Below, piece after piece: positions 19,560-28,934 of a stretch of DNA of 59,364 nt (position 1 is its first letter; every line of letters starts with the position of its first letter). The notes under the pieces were generated by a model. That model had not been told where the DNA came from. It did not search any database and worked only from the letters and a program-made list of their open reading frames with translations. The stretch covers positions 1-59,364 of the forward strand of contig NZ_LQXM01000016.1 of the NCBI RefSeq assembly GCF_001648555.1, read 5' to 3'. The position numbers were made by a program, and so were the translations under genes. The DNA is from Rossellomorea aquimaris TF-12. Its GTDB lineage: Bacteria > Bacillota > Bacilli > Bacillales > Bacillaceae_B.

Positions 19560-20486
19560 CTACTTCTTAACAGAAATGCTATATTCCATAAAATCCTTTG
19601 CAATGAATGTCTCAGGAAACACTTGGCGGGCTTCATCTCGCAATTCATTCCAGGACTCTTTTGCAAACCTTGAAGAAATATGTGTTAAAAAAAGGACTTT
19701 AGCATTTGCGGCTAATGCCGTTTCCCCTGCTTGCTTCGTAGTTGAATGGTAATATTCATGAGCCATTTGTTCCTGCTCTTTATTAAACGTTGCTTCATGG
19801 ATCATGACATCGGCGCCTTCTCCCAGCTTGATTGCATTTTGACAGGTACGAGTATCACCTAGAATCGTCACAACTCTACCCGGAATAGAGGGGCCGATAA
19901 AATCCTTCCCATTGATTTCTCTGCCGTCTTCAAGAAGAACTGTTTGTCCTAATTTCAACTTTTTATAAACCGGTCCTGGTGGTAGCCCGATTGCCTGCAA
20001 TTCATTTACCTCAAGGACACCTGGCTTATCCTTTTCTACAACTCTGTACCCGAATGTCGGAATCGCATGTTCAAGTTCTTTTGCCTCTACTTTAAATTCT
20101 TCATCTTCAAAAATAATACCCTCTTCGATTTCAACAATGCTTAGGGAATATTGAAGATGAGTTCGGCTTAGAGAAAGTGAAACCTCGATATATTCCTTTA
20201 TTCCTTTTGGTCCATAGACGGTTAAAGGAGAATTTCCTCCTTGAAAGGAACGACTACCTAATAGTCCGGGAAGACCATAAATGTGATCACCATGTAAATG
20301 GGTAATAAAGATTTTTTCTATTCTTCTCGGTTTCAAGCTAGTATGTAAAATTTGATGCTGCGTAGCTTCTCCACAATCGAAAAGCCATACAGCACCTCGT
20401 TCTTCTAATAATTTCAACGCAATACTGGTGACATTGCGGAGTTTAGCAGGGACACCTGCACCCGTTCCCAGAAATAACAATTCCAT
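19560..20486 (-). CDS. rnz: ribonuclease Z
   Basis: A 308-residue endonuclease that trims tRNA 3' trailers. [15 protein letters not shown] opens the MBL fold, [15 protein letters not shown] is the zinc-binding HxHxDH motif, and [15 protein letters not shown] and FLTHISSRF supply the later ligands. The exosite segment (about 140-190) is of the bacterial long type. ATG at 20486 is chosen over GTG two codons upstream because AGGAGTGGGTGA precedes it. Positioned as in B. subtilis near namA and zwf. Confidence 0.95.
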   Translation of the reverse strand: MELLFLGTGAGVPAKLRNVTSIALKLLEERGAVWLFDCGEATQHQILHTSLKPRRIEKIFITHLHGDHIYGLPGLLGSRSFQGGNSPLTVYGPKGIKEYIEVSLSLSRTHLQYSLSIVEIEEGIIFEDEEFKVEAKELEHAIPTFGYRVVEKDKPGVLEVNELQAIGLPPGPVYKKLKLGQTVLLEDGREINGKDFIGPSIPGRVVTILGDTRTCQNAIKLGEGADVMIHEATFNKEQEQMAHEYYHSTTKQAGETALAANAKVLFLTHISSRFAKESWNELRDEARQVFPETFIAKDFMEYSISVKK

Positions 20487-20534
20487 TTTCACCCACTCCT
20501 AATACGACAATGTTGCCTCTATCATAGCATACAC

Positions 20535-22781
20535 TTAAGCATCTTGACGCTTTAATACTTCCTGCAGTGAAACCTTTTTCAGTTTTCTCTTTGATAAGGA
20601 AACTGACACTAAATAAGAAGAAAGAATAATCCCAAATCCTATAAAGAAAAGAGGTATATTAATGGTTACGGGCAGTACATAATTTGTCTCTGACGCTAAT
20701 GATTTTAACAATGTGTCGATACTAATGATGGCTAAAGGCACACCAACACAATATGCGATGATCACAACAGGGGTATAAATATTGATCATCCATTTAGAAA
20801 TCGTTTTATCATCATATCCAATGACTTTTAATAATGAAATGGAATTCGTATTCTCCTCCACAATCAGATTGGTAATTAGAGTGATGATCACCAGTCCTAT
20901 GACGAAAGAAAGACCCGACATAATGAAAATCGAATATCTCACTGGACCCATTAAAGACTCAAGAGACTCCATCATCTCTTTCTTATTTTCTATCATAAAG
21001 ATATTATCCATTTTTACCGGCTTATCTGAAGTCCACTCCCCGAGATAACTATTTTCAGGATAGTCGTTCCATTCATTCAAGGTGTGGCGGTCCATGTAGG
21101 CTAATGAACCCGTATATAATTCTGCAACGCCGACAATTTCAAAGGTTCGCGACTCATCATTCGTAGAAAGCTTAAGGGTAATCGGATCCCCTTCATTCAA
21201 GTTGAATATATAAGACAGAACCTTGTTGATGATAATTCCATCTTGTAGGTTTGGAATCAAGTTCTCTCCTTTTTCATTCTGTAAGGATATTGTGGAGTTA
21301 GAAGATTCGATTCCATACAGTTGAACTTTTTCTTCTTCACCCTCATGTACCGCATTTGTTTCAGAAAAAGTAAATACGTTTTCAGTCGCTTCAGATGTTT
21401 TCAAACCTTGATAGTAAACGCCATAATCATATTGAAGCCCTTCCTTATATGTCTCTTCCATTAATGTATCCATAGAATTCATACTTACAAATCCATACAT
21501 TAATAGAATGGTGGAAAACACAATACCGATTGCTAAATAAAACACTCTTCCAAGATTATTTACTACCATTTTCAAACGAAAACGAGCTCGGAATGACTTA
21601 GGTTGAAAACGAAACGTTCTCGTCTTATTTTCTAAGGCTCCAATTTGCTGAGGTTTTAAAAGGTGAATGGGAATTTTGGACACTTGTTTGGTGATCACAA
21701 TATAACCTGTAACAAGAAGGAAAATGGTTGGAACCAGGATTGCTAAAAGGACCGAAATAAAGTCTGTTCCGAACTGTTTAATAATCGGAACATTAAAAAA
21801 TTCTGTGTACAACTTCGTAATGGGCACAGATAATAGCCCACCTGCGATGACACCTAAAATGGAACCGAACAACCCGACAAACAAAGGATAAAATAAATAC
21901 GCCTTCGTAATTTCTCTTGGAAAATATCCCAGTGAAAGCTGAGTTCCAATTTGCTTCTTTTCAGAATCTAAACGTCGTTTTAATAGAATAACGACCATCA
22001 TAAGTGAAATAACCCCTATGAACAAAGGAAGAACAGTTGAAAAGGACTTGGTTCCTTTAATCTCTGTATTAATATAAGAAATTCTAGGATTATCACTACT
22101 ATTCAACCATTTTAAAACAGGAGCCTCTTTGGAAATGGACTCTTTTAAGTCTGAAACGCTTCCTCTTTTATTCCACTTGCCAATGTAATAGGATGCGGAA
22201 TCTTCTAACCCTTCAAATACATCTTCAGTCAAAATACCATAGCCGAAATCTGTGGCATTATTGACGATCTCACGTTCATTTTTAAGGGGATAAATATAAT
22301 CTGGTAAGTATATAAAACCTGATATCTCTTTATCCTCTCCGTTCAACAGTATGGTATCTCCAATTTCCATACTGTTCTTACGTGCAAAAATATCTGAAAT
22401 GGCCACCTCATTTTTCTCTTTTGGAAGTTGCCCTTTTTCAACATAGGCTTTATCTACCGTAGTCGTTTCATTAAAAAGACGAAGAGTTTTTTTACCATCA
22501 TCCAACTCAACGTCACTCGTTAGACGCCTCTCCATTTCGACTTGATGCTTCTCCTCGATGAGCGTTATTTTCTCATTTGTAAGCTTCTCACTTGTATAAA
22601 ATTGAAAATCCTCCTGAACATAATCTTCTGCAAAGGTGAGATTGCTCTTCTCAATGGAGGTAATAGAGGAGCGGAGCATTATAAAAAGCATAACCCCTAA
22701 AAAAATAAGAAAAATTGCGCCACCAAATTGCAGCTTACTATTTTTCATTTCTTTAAACACGCTTTTAGAAAGCTTTTTCAT
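20535..22781 (-). CDS. ABC transporter permease, FtsX-like, 748 residues
   Basis: A large MacB/FtsX-type permease with two FtsX domains. An N-terminal helix (about 18-38) is followed by an extracellular domain of roughly 190 residues. Then come clusters of helices at about 245-370, a second anchor helix near 415-435, a second extracellular domain, and a terminal three-helix cluster from about 625. Two starts (22787 and 22781) are possible; 22781 overlaps the ATPase stop as ATGA and has AGGTGA at 7 bp. With the ATPase it forms a mechanotransmission-type exporter of lipids, peptides or antibiotics; substrate unknown. Confidence 0.87.
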   Translation of the reverse strand: MKKLSKSVFKEMKNSKLQFGGAIFLIFLGVMLFIMLRSSITSIEKSNLTFAEDYVQEDFQFYTSEKLTNEKITLIEEKHQVEMERRLTSDVELDDGKKTLRLFNETTTVDKAYVEKGQLPKEKNEVAISDIFARKNSMEIGDTILLNGEDKEISGFIYLPDYIYPLKNEREIVNNATDFGYGILTEDVFEGLEDSASYYIGKWNKRGSVSDLKESISKEAPVLKWLNSSDNPRISYINTEIKGTKSFSTVLPLFIGVISLMMVVILLKRRLDSEKKQIGTQLSLGYFPREITKAYLFYPLFVGLFGSILGVIAGGLLSVPITKLYTEFFNVPIIKQFGTDFISVLLAILVPTIFLLVTGYIVITKQVSKIPIHLLKPQQIGALENKTRTFRFQPKSFRARFRLKMVVNNLGRVFYLAIGIVFSTILLMYGFVSMNSMDTLMEETYKEGLQYDYGVYYQGLKTSEATENVFTFSETNAVHEGEEEKVQLYGIESSNSTISLQNEKGENLIPNLQDGIIINKVLSYIFNLNEGDPITLKLSTNDESRTFEIVGVAELYTGSLAYMDRHTLNEWNDYPENSYLGEWTSDKPVKMDNIFMIENKKEMMESLESLMGPVRYSIFIMSGLSFVIGLVIITLITNLIVEENTNSISLLKVIGYDDKTISKWMINIYTPVVIIAYCVGVPLAIISIDTLLKSLASETNYVLPVTINIPLFFIGFGIILSSYLVSVSLSKRKLKKVSLQEVLKRQDA

Positions 22782-23476
22782 ACCCATTTCACCTGCTCAG
22801 CAGAGAGCGGTGTTTTATTTTCTTCAAGGGCGACCACTTCTCCACTTTTCATCTTCACGACCCAATTTGCCATTTCACCAATTCCAGGATTGTGCGTAAT
22901 GAGAAGAATGGTGGTTTTAAATTTCACATTAATTTCTTGAAGTAATTGTAGTATATTTTTACCGGTTTCTTCATCCAATGCACCCGTAGGTTCATCACAA
23001 AGAAGCAATTTTGGATTTTTCACTAGAGCCCGAGCAATGGCCACCCTTTGTTGTTCTCCACCACTCAGCTGATGAGGGTACTTACCCTGTTTATCTATCA
23101 TACCTACCCGTTCTAACACTTCGTTGATATCTAACGGAGAATCACTAATTTCTGAGCCTACTTCTACATTTTCTTTTACAGTTAATGTAGGGATTAAGTT
23201 ATAAGATTGAAAAATAAAGCCAACATAATGACGACGATAGTTTGTTAATTCCTTAACAGAAAAGTGATGAAGGGATTGAGAAAAAATAGTCATTTCTCCC
23301 GAATCAATTGTATCTATGCCCCCTATGACATTAACCAAGGTCGATTTTCCAGAACCGGAAGGACCTAATATGACGGATATGGACCCTTGGGGCAATTCTA
23401 GTGAAACTGATTTTAATGCTTTAACGATGATTTCACCACTTTGATACTGTTTACTTACGTTTTTTAAGGCAATCAT
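22778..23476 (-). CDS. ABC transporter ATP-binding protein, MacB/LolD type
   Basis: A 232-residue ATPase with Walker [11 protein letters not shown]-loop [14 protein letters not shown], signature [15 protein letters not shown], Walker [12 protein letters not shown] and switch histidine LLITHNPG. The sequence [13 protein letters not shown] is typical of the MacB/LolD/BceA group serving FtsX-type permeases. Start ATG follows AAGGGGGAAAATGG. A 13-bp inverted repeat lies about 80-110 bp upstream and could control it. No two-component system or regulator gene is adjacent. Confidence 0.93.
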   Translation of the reverse strand: MIALKNVSKQYQSGEIIVKALKSVSLELPQGSISVILGPSGSGKSTLVNVIGGIDTIDSGEMTIFSQSLHHFSVKELTNYRRHYVGFIFQSYNLIPTLTVKENVEVGSEISDSPLDINEVLERVGMIDKQGKYPHQLSGGEQQRVAIARALVKNPKLLLCDEPTGALDEETGKNILQLLQEINVKFKTTILLITHNPGIGEMANWVVKMKSGEVVALEENKTPLSAEQVKWV

Positions 23477-23552
23477 CCATTTTCCCCCTTAAGTTAGTAA
23501 AAAAGGTTAAAGATACCTTCATCATATCGAGAAATAAAACCATATACAATCA

Positions 23553-23588
23553 TTTTATGAAATATTTACATATGGATATTTCATAAAA
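23553..23588. promoter_or_regulatory. 13-bp inverted repeat between the ABC exporter and zwf
   Basis: TTTTATGAAATAT (23553-23565) and ATATTTCATAAAA (23576-23588) form a perfect palindrome with a 10-bp centre. It lies in the divergent intergenic region, 77 bp upstream of the ATPase start. The lack of a T-run and the divergent context favour an operator over a terminator. The regulator is unknown. Confidence 0.5.
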
Positions 23589-23616
23589 TTTATTTCAGGT
23601 CGCATTCTCTTTCTGA

Positions 23617-23646
23617 TTGCAAATAATTTGCTAAATGGCTTATAAA
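23617..23646 (+). promoter_or_regulatory. likely zwf promoter
   Basis: TTGCAA (23617-23622) and TATAAA (23641-23646) with an 18-bp spacer, about 86 bp before the zwf start. A sigma-A match by eye only. Confidence 0.4.
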
Positions 23647-23731
23647 TCTTTAAAATTAGATAATTGTAAAGGATATTAAATAAGAAGAAACACAGGTATT
23701 ACAAGCTAGGCAACAAAGATAAAGTGAGGTC

Positions 23732-25240
23732 ATGACATTGAATAATTCAAATACACCATCGTCTCTTATTACCATTTTTGGTGCAACAGGTGATTTAGCC
23801 AAAAGAAAGCTGTATCCATCTCTTTATCATTTATTCCGCAAAGGGAAAATCTCAAAGCGATTTGCCGTAGTCGGTGTCGCTCGCCGGAACTGGTCAAATG
23901 AAGAATTTCAAGAGCATGTTAAAACGTCCGTACATAACGCCATTGGAGAAAATGAAAACATTGATGAATTTGTTTCTCACTTCTATTACCAACCAAACGA
24001 TGTATCCAATAGTGATTCGTACAAGGAATTAAAACAACGCTGTGACGAATTAGATGAGAGTTACAACCTTGAAGGAAATCGAATATTTTATTTGGCTATG
24101 GCGCCAGAGTTTTTTGGAACCATTACTGAGCAATTAAAAAATCAAGGGGTTACTGAAACGGAAGGGTTTCAACGCCTTGTAATTGAAAAACCGTTTGGAC
24201 ACGATCTTCCTTCTGCAGAGAAATTAAATAGTCAGATACGTGAATCATTCTCAGAAGATCAGATATACCGTATAGACCACTATCTCGGAAAAGAAATGGT
24301 CCAAAATATTGAAGTCATTCGTTTTGCCAACGCCTTATTTGAACCGTTATGGAACAATCGATACATTTCAAATATCCAAGTAACGTCATCTGAAGATTTA
24401 GGTGTAGAAGATCGTGGACGCTATTATGAAAAGAGTGGAGCCCTAAGGGATATGGTTCAAAATCATATGCTCCAAATGGTCGCTCTATTAGCTATGGAAC
24501 CACCAATTAAACTAACAACGGATGAGATTCGAAGTGAAAAGGTACGCGTTCTTCGTTCTTTAAGACCATTCGAACGAGATGAAGTGAAGGATTACTTTGT
24601 CAGAGGCCAATATGGTCCTGGTACATCCAATAACCAAGAGGTAAGTGGTTATCGCGAGGCTGAAAATGTAGATGATCGCTCCAATACGGAGACGTTCGTT
24701 GCTGGTAAGCTTATGATTGATAATTTCCGTTGGGCAGGTGTTCCTTTCTACATTCGTACCGGTAAAAGAATGGGTGCAAAATCAACAAAAATTGTGATTC
24801 AATTTAAGGACATTCCAATGAATCTTTATTACAATATGGACAAACCTCTAGCACCTAACCTGTTAGTGATTCATATTCAGCCAGAAGAAGGTATAACCCT
24901 TCATCTCAATGCTAAAAAGTCAGGTCAAAATATTGAAACAACACCTGTTAAGTTAAACTTTGCTAATAATAGTGTCGATGGAATGAATACTCCAGAGGCA
25001 TACGAGAAGCTCCTATTTGACTGTATGCGTGGGGATGCTACAAACTTTACTCACTGGGATGAAGTGAAATTATCTTGGGCTTTCGTTGATAAGATTTCTG
25101 AGGTTTGGGAGCACACACGTGATGAACAATTCCCTAACTATGAATCAGGCTCGATGGGACCAAAAGCCGCTGATAATTTACTTGCAAAAGATGGATTCTA
25201 TTGGTGGCCAATTACAAATCTAGACGTAGACCAATGCTAA
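23732..25240 (+). CDS. zwf: glucose-6-phosphate 1-dehydrogenase
   Basis: A 502-residue enzyme starting the oxidative pentose phosphate pathway, giving NADPH. FGATGDLAKRKLYPSL is the cofactor motif, RIDHYLGKEMVQN the substrate/catalytic site with the key lysine, and RTGKRM the conserved phosphate-binding stretch. ATG at 23732 follows AGTGAGGTC. Its pathway partner gndA lies about 17 kb downstream rather than adjacent, with accessory genes between. Confidence 0.97.
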   Translation: MTLNNSNTPSSLITIFGATGDLAKRKLYPSLYHLFRKGKISKRFAVVGVARRNWSNEEFQEHVKTSVHNAIGENENIDEFVSHFYYQPNDVSNSDSYKELKQRCDELDESYNLEGNRIFYLAMAPEFFGTITEQLKNQGVTETEGFQRLVIEKPFGHDLPSAEKLNSQIRESFSEDQIYRIDHYLGKEMVQNIEVIRFANALFEPLWNNRYISNIQVTSSEDLGVEDRGRYYEKSGALRDMVQNHMLQMVALLAMEPPIKLTTDEIRSEKVRVLRSLRPFERDEVKDYFVRGQYGPGTSNNQEVSGYREAENVDDRSNTETFVAGKLMIDNFRWAGVPFYIRTGKRMGAKSTKIVIQFKDIPMNLYYNMDKPLAPNLLVIHIQPEEGITLHLNAKKSGQNIETTPVKLNFANNSVDGMNTPEAYEKLLFDCMRGDATNFTHWDEVKLSWAFVDKISEVWEHTRDEQFPNYESGSMGPKAADNLLAKDGFYWWPITNLDVDQC

Positions 25241-25255
25241 AAGAGGTGTGAAAAT

Positions 25256-25876
25256 ATGAAAATTTATGACGTAACAGCAACAATCTTTAACGGCATGCCC
25301 GTATACAAAAACAAACCAGAAAAACAACCAACTATTGAAACAAGCACAAATGGACATGTAACGGAGTCTCGTATTACCATGGATGTTCACACGGGAACCC
25401 ATGTAGATGCTCCCCTTCACATGATCAACGATGGCGATACTATCGAGACGATTCAAATTGAGAAACTTGTACGTCCTGTAAAGGTATTTGATTTAACAGA
25501 TGTGGATGAAAAAATAAGTTTTCAAGATATTAAAGATTTAGATATTGAAAAAAATGATTTTATTTTATTTAAAACGAAAAATTCATGGGATACTGAATTC
25601 AACTTCAATTTTATTTATGTAGCAGAAGATGCAGCATCCTATTTAGCTGAAAAAGGCATCTCTGGTGTTGGAATTGACGCTCTTGGAATCGAAAGAGCCC
25701 AAGAAGGTCATCCAACACACCGTAGTTTGATGGGTAGTGATGTGATTATTATGGAAGGACTTCAATTAAAAGAAATTGAAGCCGGACAATATTTCATGGT
25801 AGCTGCTCCCTTAAAAATTGAAAACACCGATGCTTCACCAGCACGCGTGTTACTATTTGATGAATTGATTGGATAA
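25256..25876 (+). CDS. cyclase-family metal hydrolase (KynB-like)
   Basis: A 206-residue protein of the cyclase/arylformamidase family. The signature HTGTHVDAPLHMINDGDTIE (near residues 43-62) supplies the metal ligands and catalytic histidine; IDALGIERAQEGHPTHRSLM contains further ligands. It starts 15 bp after zwf with AAAGAGGTGTGAAAAT, so it is co-transcribed with it. No kynurenine genes are near, so formamide hydrolysis is only a family-based guess; acting on lactones or other cyclic substrates is equally possible. Confidence 0.85.
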   Translation: MKIYDVTATIFNGMPVYKNKPEKQPTIETSTNGHVTESRITMDVHTGTHVDAPLHMINDGDTIETIQIEKLVRPVKVFDLTDVDEKISFQDIKDLDIEKNDFILFKTKNSWDTEFNFNFIYVAEDAASYLAEKGISGVGIDALGIERAQEGHPTHRSLMGSDVIIMEGLQLKEIEAGQYFMVAAPLKIENTDASPARVLLFDELIG

Positions 25877-25888
25877 AGCATGATAGAA

Positions 25889-25920
25889 AGCCGCTCTCAA
25901 AATAGAGAGCGGCTTTTTTT
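25889..25920 (+). terminator. terminator of the zwf-cyclase operon
   Basis: AAGCCGCTCTC (25889-25899) pairs perfectly with GAGAGCGGCTT (25905-25915) and is followed by a T-run. Confidence 0.92.
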
Positions 25921-25973
25921 GTCATAGTCCCCTGTTGGATTTTATACAATTTCCTAATATGAACATAAACCTT

Positions 25974-26002
25974 TTGACAACCGCAGTAAAATGATGTAAA
26001 TT
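25974..26002 (+). promoter_or_regulatory. guaC promoter
   Basis: TTGACA (25974-25979), a 17-bp spacer and TAAATT (25997-26002) form a plausible sigma-A promoter just upstream of the PurBox pair. Confidence 0.5.
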
Positions 26003-26007
26003 AGCTA

Positions 26008-26051
26008 ATGTACGAACGATAAACAAAAACTTAATTTAAATATTCGCTTTT
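26008..26051. promoter_or_regulatory. PurR PurBox pair upstream of guaC
   Basis: The first 13-bp box (26008-26020) contains the CGAAC core; the second (26039-26051), inverted, contains ATTCG. The boxes are 18 bp apart, within the spacing known for B. subtilis PurBox pairs. They lie between the promoter and the start codon, fitting PurR repression of guaC. Box two is the weaker match. Confidence 0.55.
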
Positions 26052-26064
26052 AGGGGTGTTATAT

Positions 26065-27048
26065 ATGGAAAATGTATTTGATTACGAAGATATTCAATTA
26101 ATTCCTGCAAAATGTGTGGTAAACAGTCGTTCAGAGTGTGATACAAGTGTAACTTTAGGGGAACGAACGTTTAAATTACCTGTTGTCCCAGCAAATATGC
26201 AGACGATTATAGATGAAAAGATTGCTATTTACTTAGCTGAGAATGGATATTTCTATGTAATGCATCGTTTTGAACCACAAAAAAGATTGGCTTTCACAAA
26301 AGATATGCATTCACGTGGACTATTCGCATCGATTAGTGTCGGAGTGAAAGAAGAAGAATACTCATTCATTCAGCAATTAGCTGAGGAACAAATTATACCT
26401 GAATACATTACAATTGATATTGCCCACGGTCATTCCAATGCCGTAATCGAAATGATCAAATTCATAAAAAAACACCTACCTACAAGCTTCGTTATTGCAG
26501 GAAATGTCGGAACTCCAGAAGCCGTAAGAGAATTAGAACATGCTGGTGCAGATGCAACGAAAGTTGGAATTGGCCCAGGTAAGGTATGCATCACAAAAAT
26601 TAAAACCGGATTCGGTACCGGCGGCTGGCAACTAGCTGCTTTAAGATGGTGTGCAAAAGCAGCCAGCAAACCAATAATTGCTGACGGAGGCATTCGTACC
26701 CATGGTGATGTAGCGAAATCTGTAAGGTTCGGAGCAACAATGGTCATGATTGGTTCCCTATTTGCAGGGCACGAAGAATCACCAGGGGAAACAACTGAAA
26801 GAGACGGAAAGCTCTACAAAGAATACTTTGGTTCTGCTTCTGAATTCCAAAAAGGTGAAAAGAAGAATGTAGAAGGAAAGAAAATGTTTGTAGAACATAA
26901 AGGTTCTCTAAAGGATACCCTAATTGAAATGGAACAAGATCTTCAATCCTCTATTTCTTATGCAGGTGGTACAAACCTTGACGCTATTCGTCACGTGGAT
27001 TATGTGGTAGTTAAGAATTCTATTTTTAATGGAGATAAAGTATATTAA
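26065..27048 (+). CDS. guaC: GMP reductase
   Basis: A 327-residue enzyme that reduces GMP to IMP with NADPH, returning guanine nucleotides to the branch point. The TIM barrel of the IMPDH/GMPR family shows [11 protein letters not shown] with catalytic Cys175, [15 protein letters not shown] and the flap segment after [13 protein letters not shown]. It lacks the CBS domains of IMPDH. ATG at 26065 follows AGGGGTG, and three upstream in-frame codons are not needed. PurBox-like sites and a promoter precede it; a terminator follows. Confidence 0.95.
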   Translation: MENVFDYEDIQLIPAKCVVNSRSECDTSVTLGERTFKLPVVPANMQTIIDEKIAIYLAENGYFYVMHRFEPQKRLAFTKDMHSRGLFASISVGVKEEEYSFIQQLAEEQIIPEYITIDIAHGHSNAVIEMIKFIKKHLPTSFVIAGNVGTPEAVRELEHAGADATKVGIGPGKVCITKIKTGFGTGGWQLAALRWCAKAASKPIIADGGIRTHGDVAKSVRFGATMVMIGSLFAGHEESPGETTERDGKLYKEYFGSASEFQKGEKKNVEGKKMFVEHKGSLKDTLIEMEQDLQSSISYAGGTNLDAIRHVDYVVVKNSIFNGDKVY

Positions 27049-27067
27049 TTAATCTAAAGCATAAAAA

Positions 27068-27101
27068 AAACACCAACAGCTGTTGATCAGGGTTGGTGTT
27101 T
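27068..27101 (+). terminator. terminator after guaC
   Basis: AAACACCAAC (27068-27077) pairs with GTTGGTGTTT (27092-27101), followed by TTATTT. The A-run on the left makes it usable for the opposite strand as well. Confidence 0.8.
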
Positions 27102-27120
27102 TTATTTGACTATTTTCCCC

Positions 27121-27507
27121 TTACTCTGTTGATGAAACAAGTTTTATGAGTTCATCAATTGTTCCACAACACTTTTCAACTTCTGGCAAATGATAAAAGG
27201 TGCTGGTGGTTTCGATGTTATTTACTTCTTCTTCCGGTGAATAAAGGTAAATTCTTTTGCCATGCCCAATGGCAATACCTAATTCAATATGACTTCCTTT
27301 TCCCGCAGGAAATAAAACGATTATGACATCAGCTTCTATCACTGCTTCTTTTTCTTTTTGCCCTATTTCTTTTAAGGCGTCAAATGTTGTGGCCCTTTCA
27401 TTCATCGTCCAATCGTATGTATGGATATGGCCTCTATTTTTCAACTGTTCACTTACATACCGAACTAATTCGATATTTTTAAAGCTTGATGCAACATAGA
27501 ATTTCAT
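27121..27507 (-). CDS. nucleoside 2-deoxyribosyltransferase-like protein
   Basis: A 128-residue protein starting MKFYVASSFKN, a typical opening of the PF05014-like fold. ADVIIVLFPAGKGSHIELGIAIG holds the conserved Gly-x-x-E substrate region. ATG at 27507 is preferred because GGAGGACAAA precedes it. Members exchange or hydrolyse nucleobases of deoxynucleosides or deoxynucleotides; many short Bacillus copies are uncharacterised. Neighbouring guaC is convergent and not an operon partner. Confidence 0.75.
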   Translation of the reverse strand: MKFYVASSFKNIELVRYVSEQLKNRGHIHTYDWTMNERATTFDALKEIGQKEKEAVIEADVIIVLFPAGKGSHIELGIAIGHGKRIYLYSPEEEVNNIETTSTFYHLPEVEKCCGTIDELIKLVSSTE

Positions 27508-27559
27508 TTTGTCCTCCATTCTGCATTGAAAATTGTCCAATAAGCGACTACATAATAGA

Positions 27560-27707
27560 TTAAGTTTTCCTTTTAATTACTATAAGGAATAGTCCAACAG
27601 TAATAAAGATGAAAGATATTAAAAGTGCGTTGCCTTCGCCACTAACATTACCATATAAATACAATAAATATCATATTAGTTATTATTGAATACTCTATTT
27701 TTTTCAT
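27560..27707 (-). pseudogene. small membrane protein broken by a frameshift
   Basis: From ATG at 27707 the frame reads MKKIEYSIITNMIFIVF and then stops. Removing one base in the run TTTATATGG lets it continue YGNVSGEGNALLISF and end VGLFLIVIKRKT at TAA 27560-27562, giving about 48 residues with two hydrophobic helices. The length (148 nt) is one more than a multiple of three. No strong ribosome site is visible, which fits a dead gene. Confidence 0.45.
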
Positions 27708-27863
27708 TAGTGAGGGATCGAATACATTTTTTAGTAATATCACCTTTTCACAGCAGCTTTGGATTAGAAAATAAATAAAGTTAGTAAACTAGGAGAAAAG
27801 TTTTACTAATTATGGTAGATTAACATAGAAGGCTATTTTCCAAATAAAGGAGGGTTGGTTCAG

Positions 27864-28022
27864 ATGGAACTAATTATGATAATGTTTGTTTTTTTAGTTA
27901 CGATGGGTATAAGTTCGGTTTTAAATATACTCTTTCTTATGACTGAAAAGAAACATTGGATCATGTCTCTTCTAATCAGTTCTGGTTTGTCACTCATTAT
28001 TGTTGCAATGTTAGCAGGATGA
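27864..28022 (+). CDS. 52-residue membrane protein
   Basis: ATG at 27864 follows an excellent ribosome site (AAGGAGGGTTGGTTCAG) and the frame runs 52 residues to TGA. Two hydrophobic helices (about 2-24 and 32-51) flank the polar loop TEKKHW. No family recognised. It stands alone between genes on the other strand in a region rich in small membrane proteins. Confidence 0.68.
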   Translation: MELIMIMFVFLVTMGISSVLNILFLMTEKKHWIMSLLISSGLSLIIVAMLAG

Positions 28023-28097
28023 AGATTATTACACTGCCAATTCCTACATTCTAATTAAACCCCTTATTTTCCTACTCCAAAGTCTAGCCACAATATA

Positions 28098-28850
28098 TCA
28101 AATAGGTAAATAATGATCTACAATCTCCATGAGACGTTCAGTATTTTCTGATGGTACCCTCTCAGACAATCTTGCTGCAGCGATAATGGGAGCCCATTGA
28201 AAAATATCATCTTTGGACAAACCGCTTTTTTTACAATAAAGACGAAGATACATCTCGGCCAATTCTAAGGAAAACTGAGAATACAAAAGATACGTGCGAT
28301 ATACATCAGCCCGGACATCACCTTCACTTGAATCAACCCAATCTATAATTGTGACACCCTCATCTGATAAGATTAAATTGAATAAATGAAAATCTCCATG
28401 ACAGAGCCTTTTCTCGACTGTCATCGAACTCATTTTATCTAATAAAGTAGACTTACGTTTACTATCCAGATTAGGGACAGATTCTATTTGTCTACATAAT
28501 TTTTCTGACATAGGCTCAATCGAATGATCAGCTTCAATCCTATGTATTTTCAGTTGTATATCAATGGATATATTCATATAGTGTTCTGCTTGATCCATAT
28601 TTTCAGATACGAGATTTCCAATTGTTCTTCCCTTAATATATTCCATTATTATAGCTTGCTTCCCCTCAATTTTCGTGACATCTACTATTTCTGGCACTGA
28701 GAGTCCACACGAATAAGCATACTTTTGTTTGTACGCTTCATTTTTTGCTTCCGAATCCGGTAAATAGTCCTTAAATACTTTAATAATCCTATTTTCATGA
28801 AGATAAACCTTTGCAGTACTACCATTTGCTATTGGATGGTCTAGATACAT
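28098..28850 (-). CDS. aminoglycoside phosphotransferase-family kinase
   Basis: A 250-residue kinase-fold protein. A short glycine loop (ANGSTAKVY) and an invariant lysine in IIKVFKDY open the N-lobe; LCHGDFHLFNLIL is the catalytic loop and TIIDWVDSSEGD the metal-binding loop. ATG at 28850 follows AGGAGGAAGAATTG, so eleven upstream residues are excluded. Related to APH/choline kinase proteins; substrate unknown, resistance not implied. It differs from the APH(6)-like gene at 5.4 kb. Confidence 0.82.
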   Translation of the reverse strand: MYLDHPIANGSTAKVYLHENRIIKVFKDYLPDSEAKNEAYKQKYAYSCGLSVPEIVDVTKIEGKQAIIMEYIKGRTIGNLVSENMDQAEHYMNISIDIQLKIHRIEADHSIEPMSEKLCRQIESVPNLDSKRKSTLLDKMSSMTVEKRLCHGDFHLFNLILSDEGVTIIDWVDSSEGDVRADVYRTYLLYSQFSLELAEMYLRLYCKKSGLSKDDIFQWAPIIAAARLSERVPSENTERLMEIVDHYLPI

Positions 28851-28887
28851 CAATTCTTCCTCCTGGAATTCGGTGACTTCCAATCAA

Positions 28888-28912
28888 AAAGCCGATTTCT
28901 ATTGAAACCGGC
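28888..28912 (-). terminator. terminator after the VOC gene
   Basis: GCCGATTTC (28891-28899) pairs with GAAACCGGC (28904-28912) with one G-T pair; on the minus strand it is followed by TTTTTGATT. Confidence 0.7.
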
Positions 28913-28934
28913 CAAATGATTTCTGAAACAGTTG

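Noticed and set aside
19547..19666. 40-residue N-terminal extension of the phosphatase at 19.0 kb
   Set aside because: It lies antisense-free but inside rnz in another frame, and lacks a ribosome site; the RHA motif must be near the N-terminus.
23553..23588. terminator
   Set aside because: The palindrome lies between divergent genes and has no T-run, so an operator is more likely.
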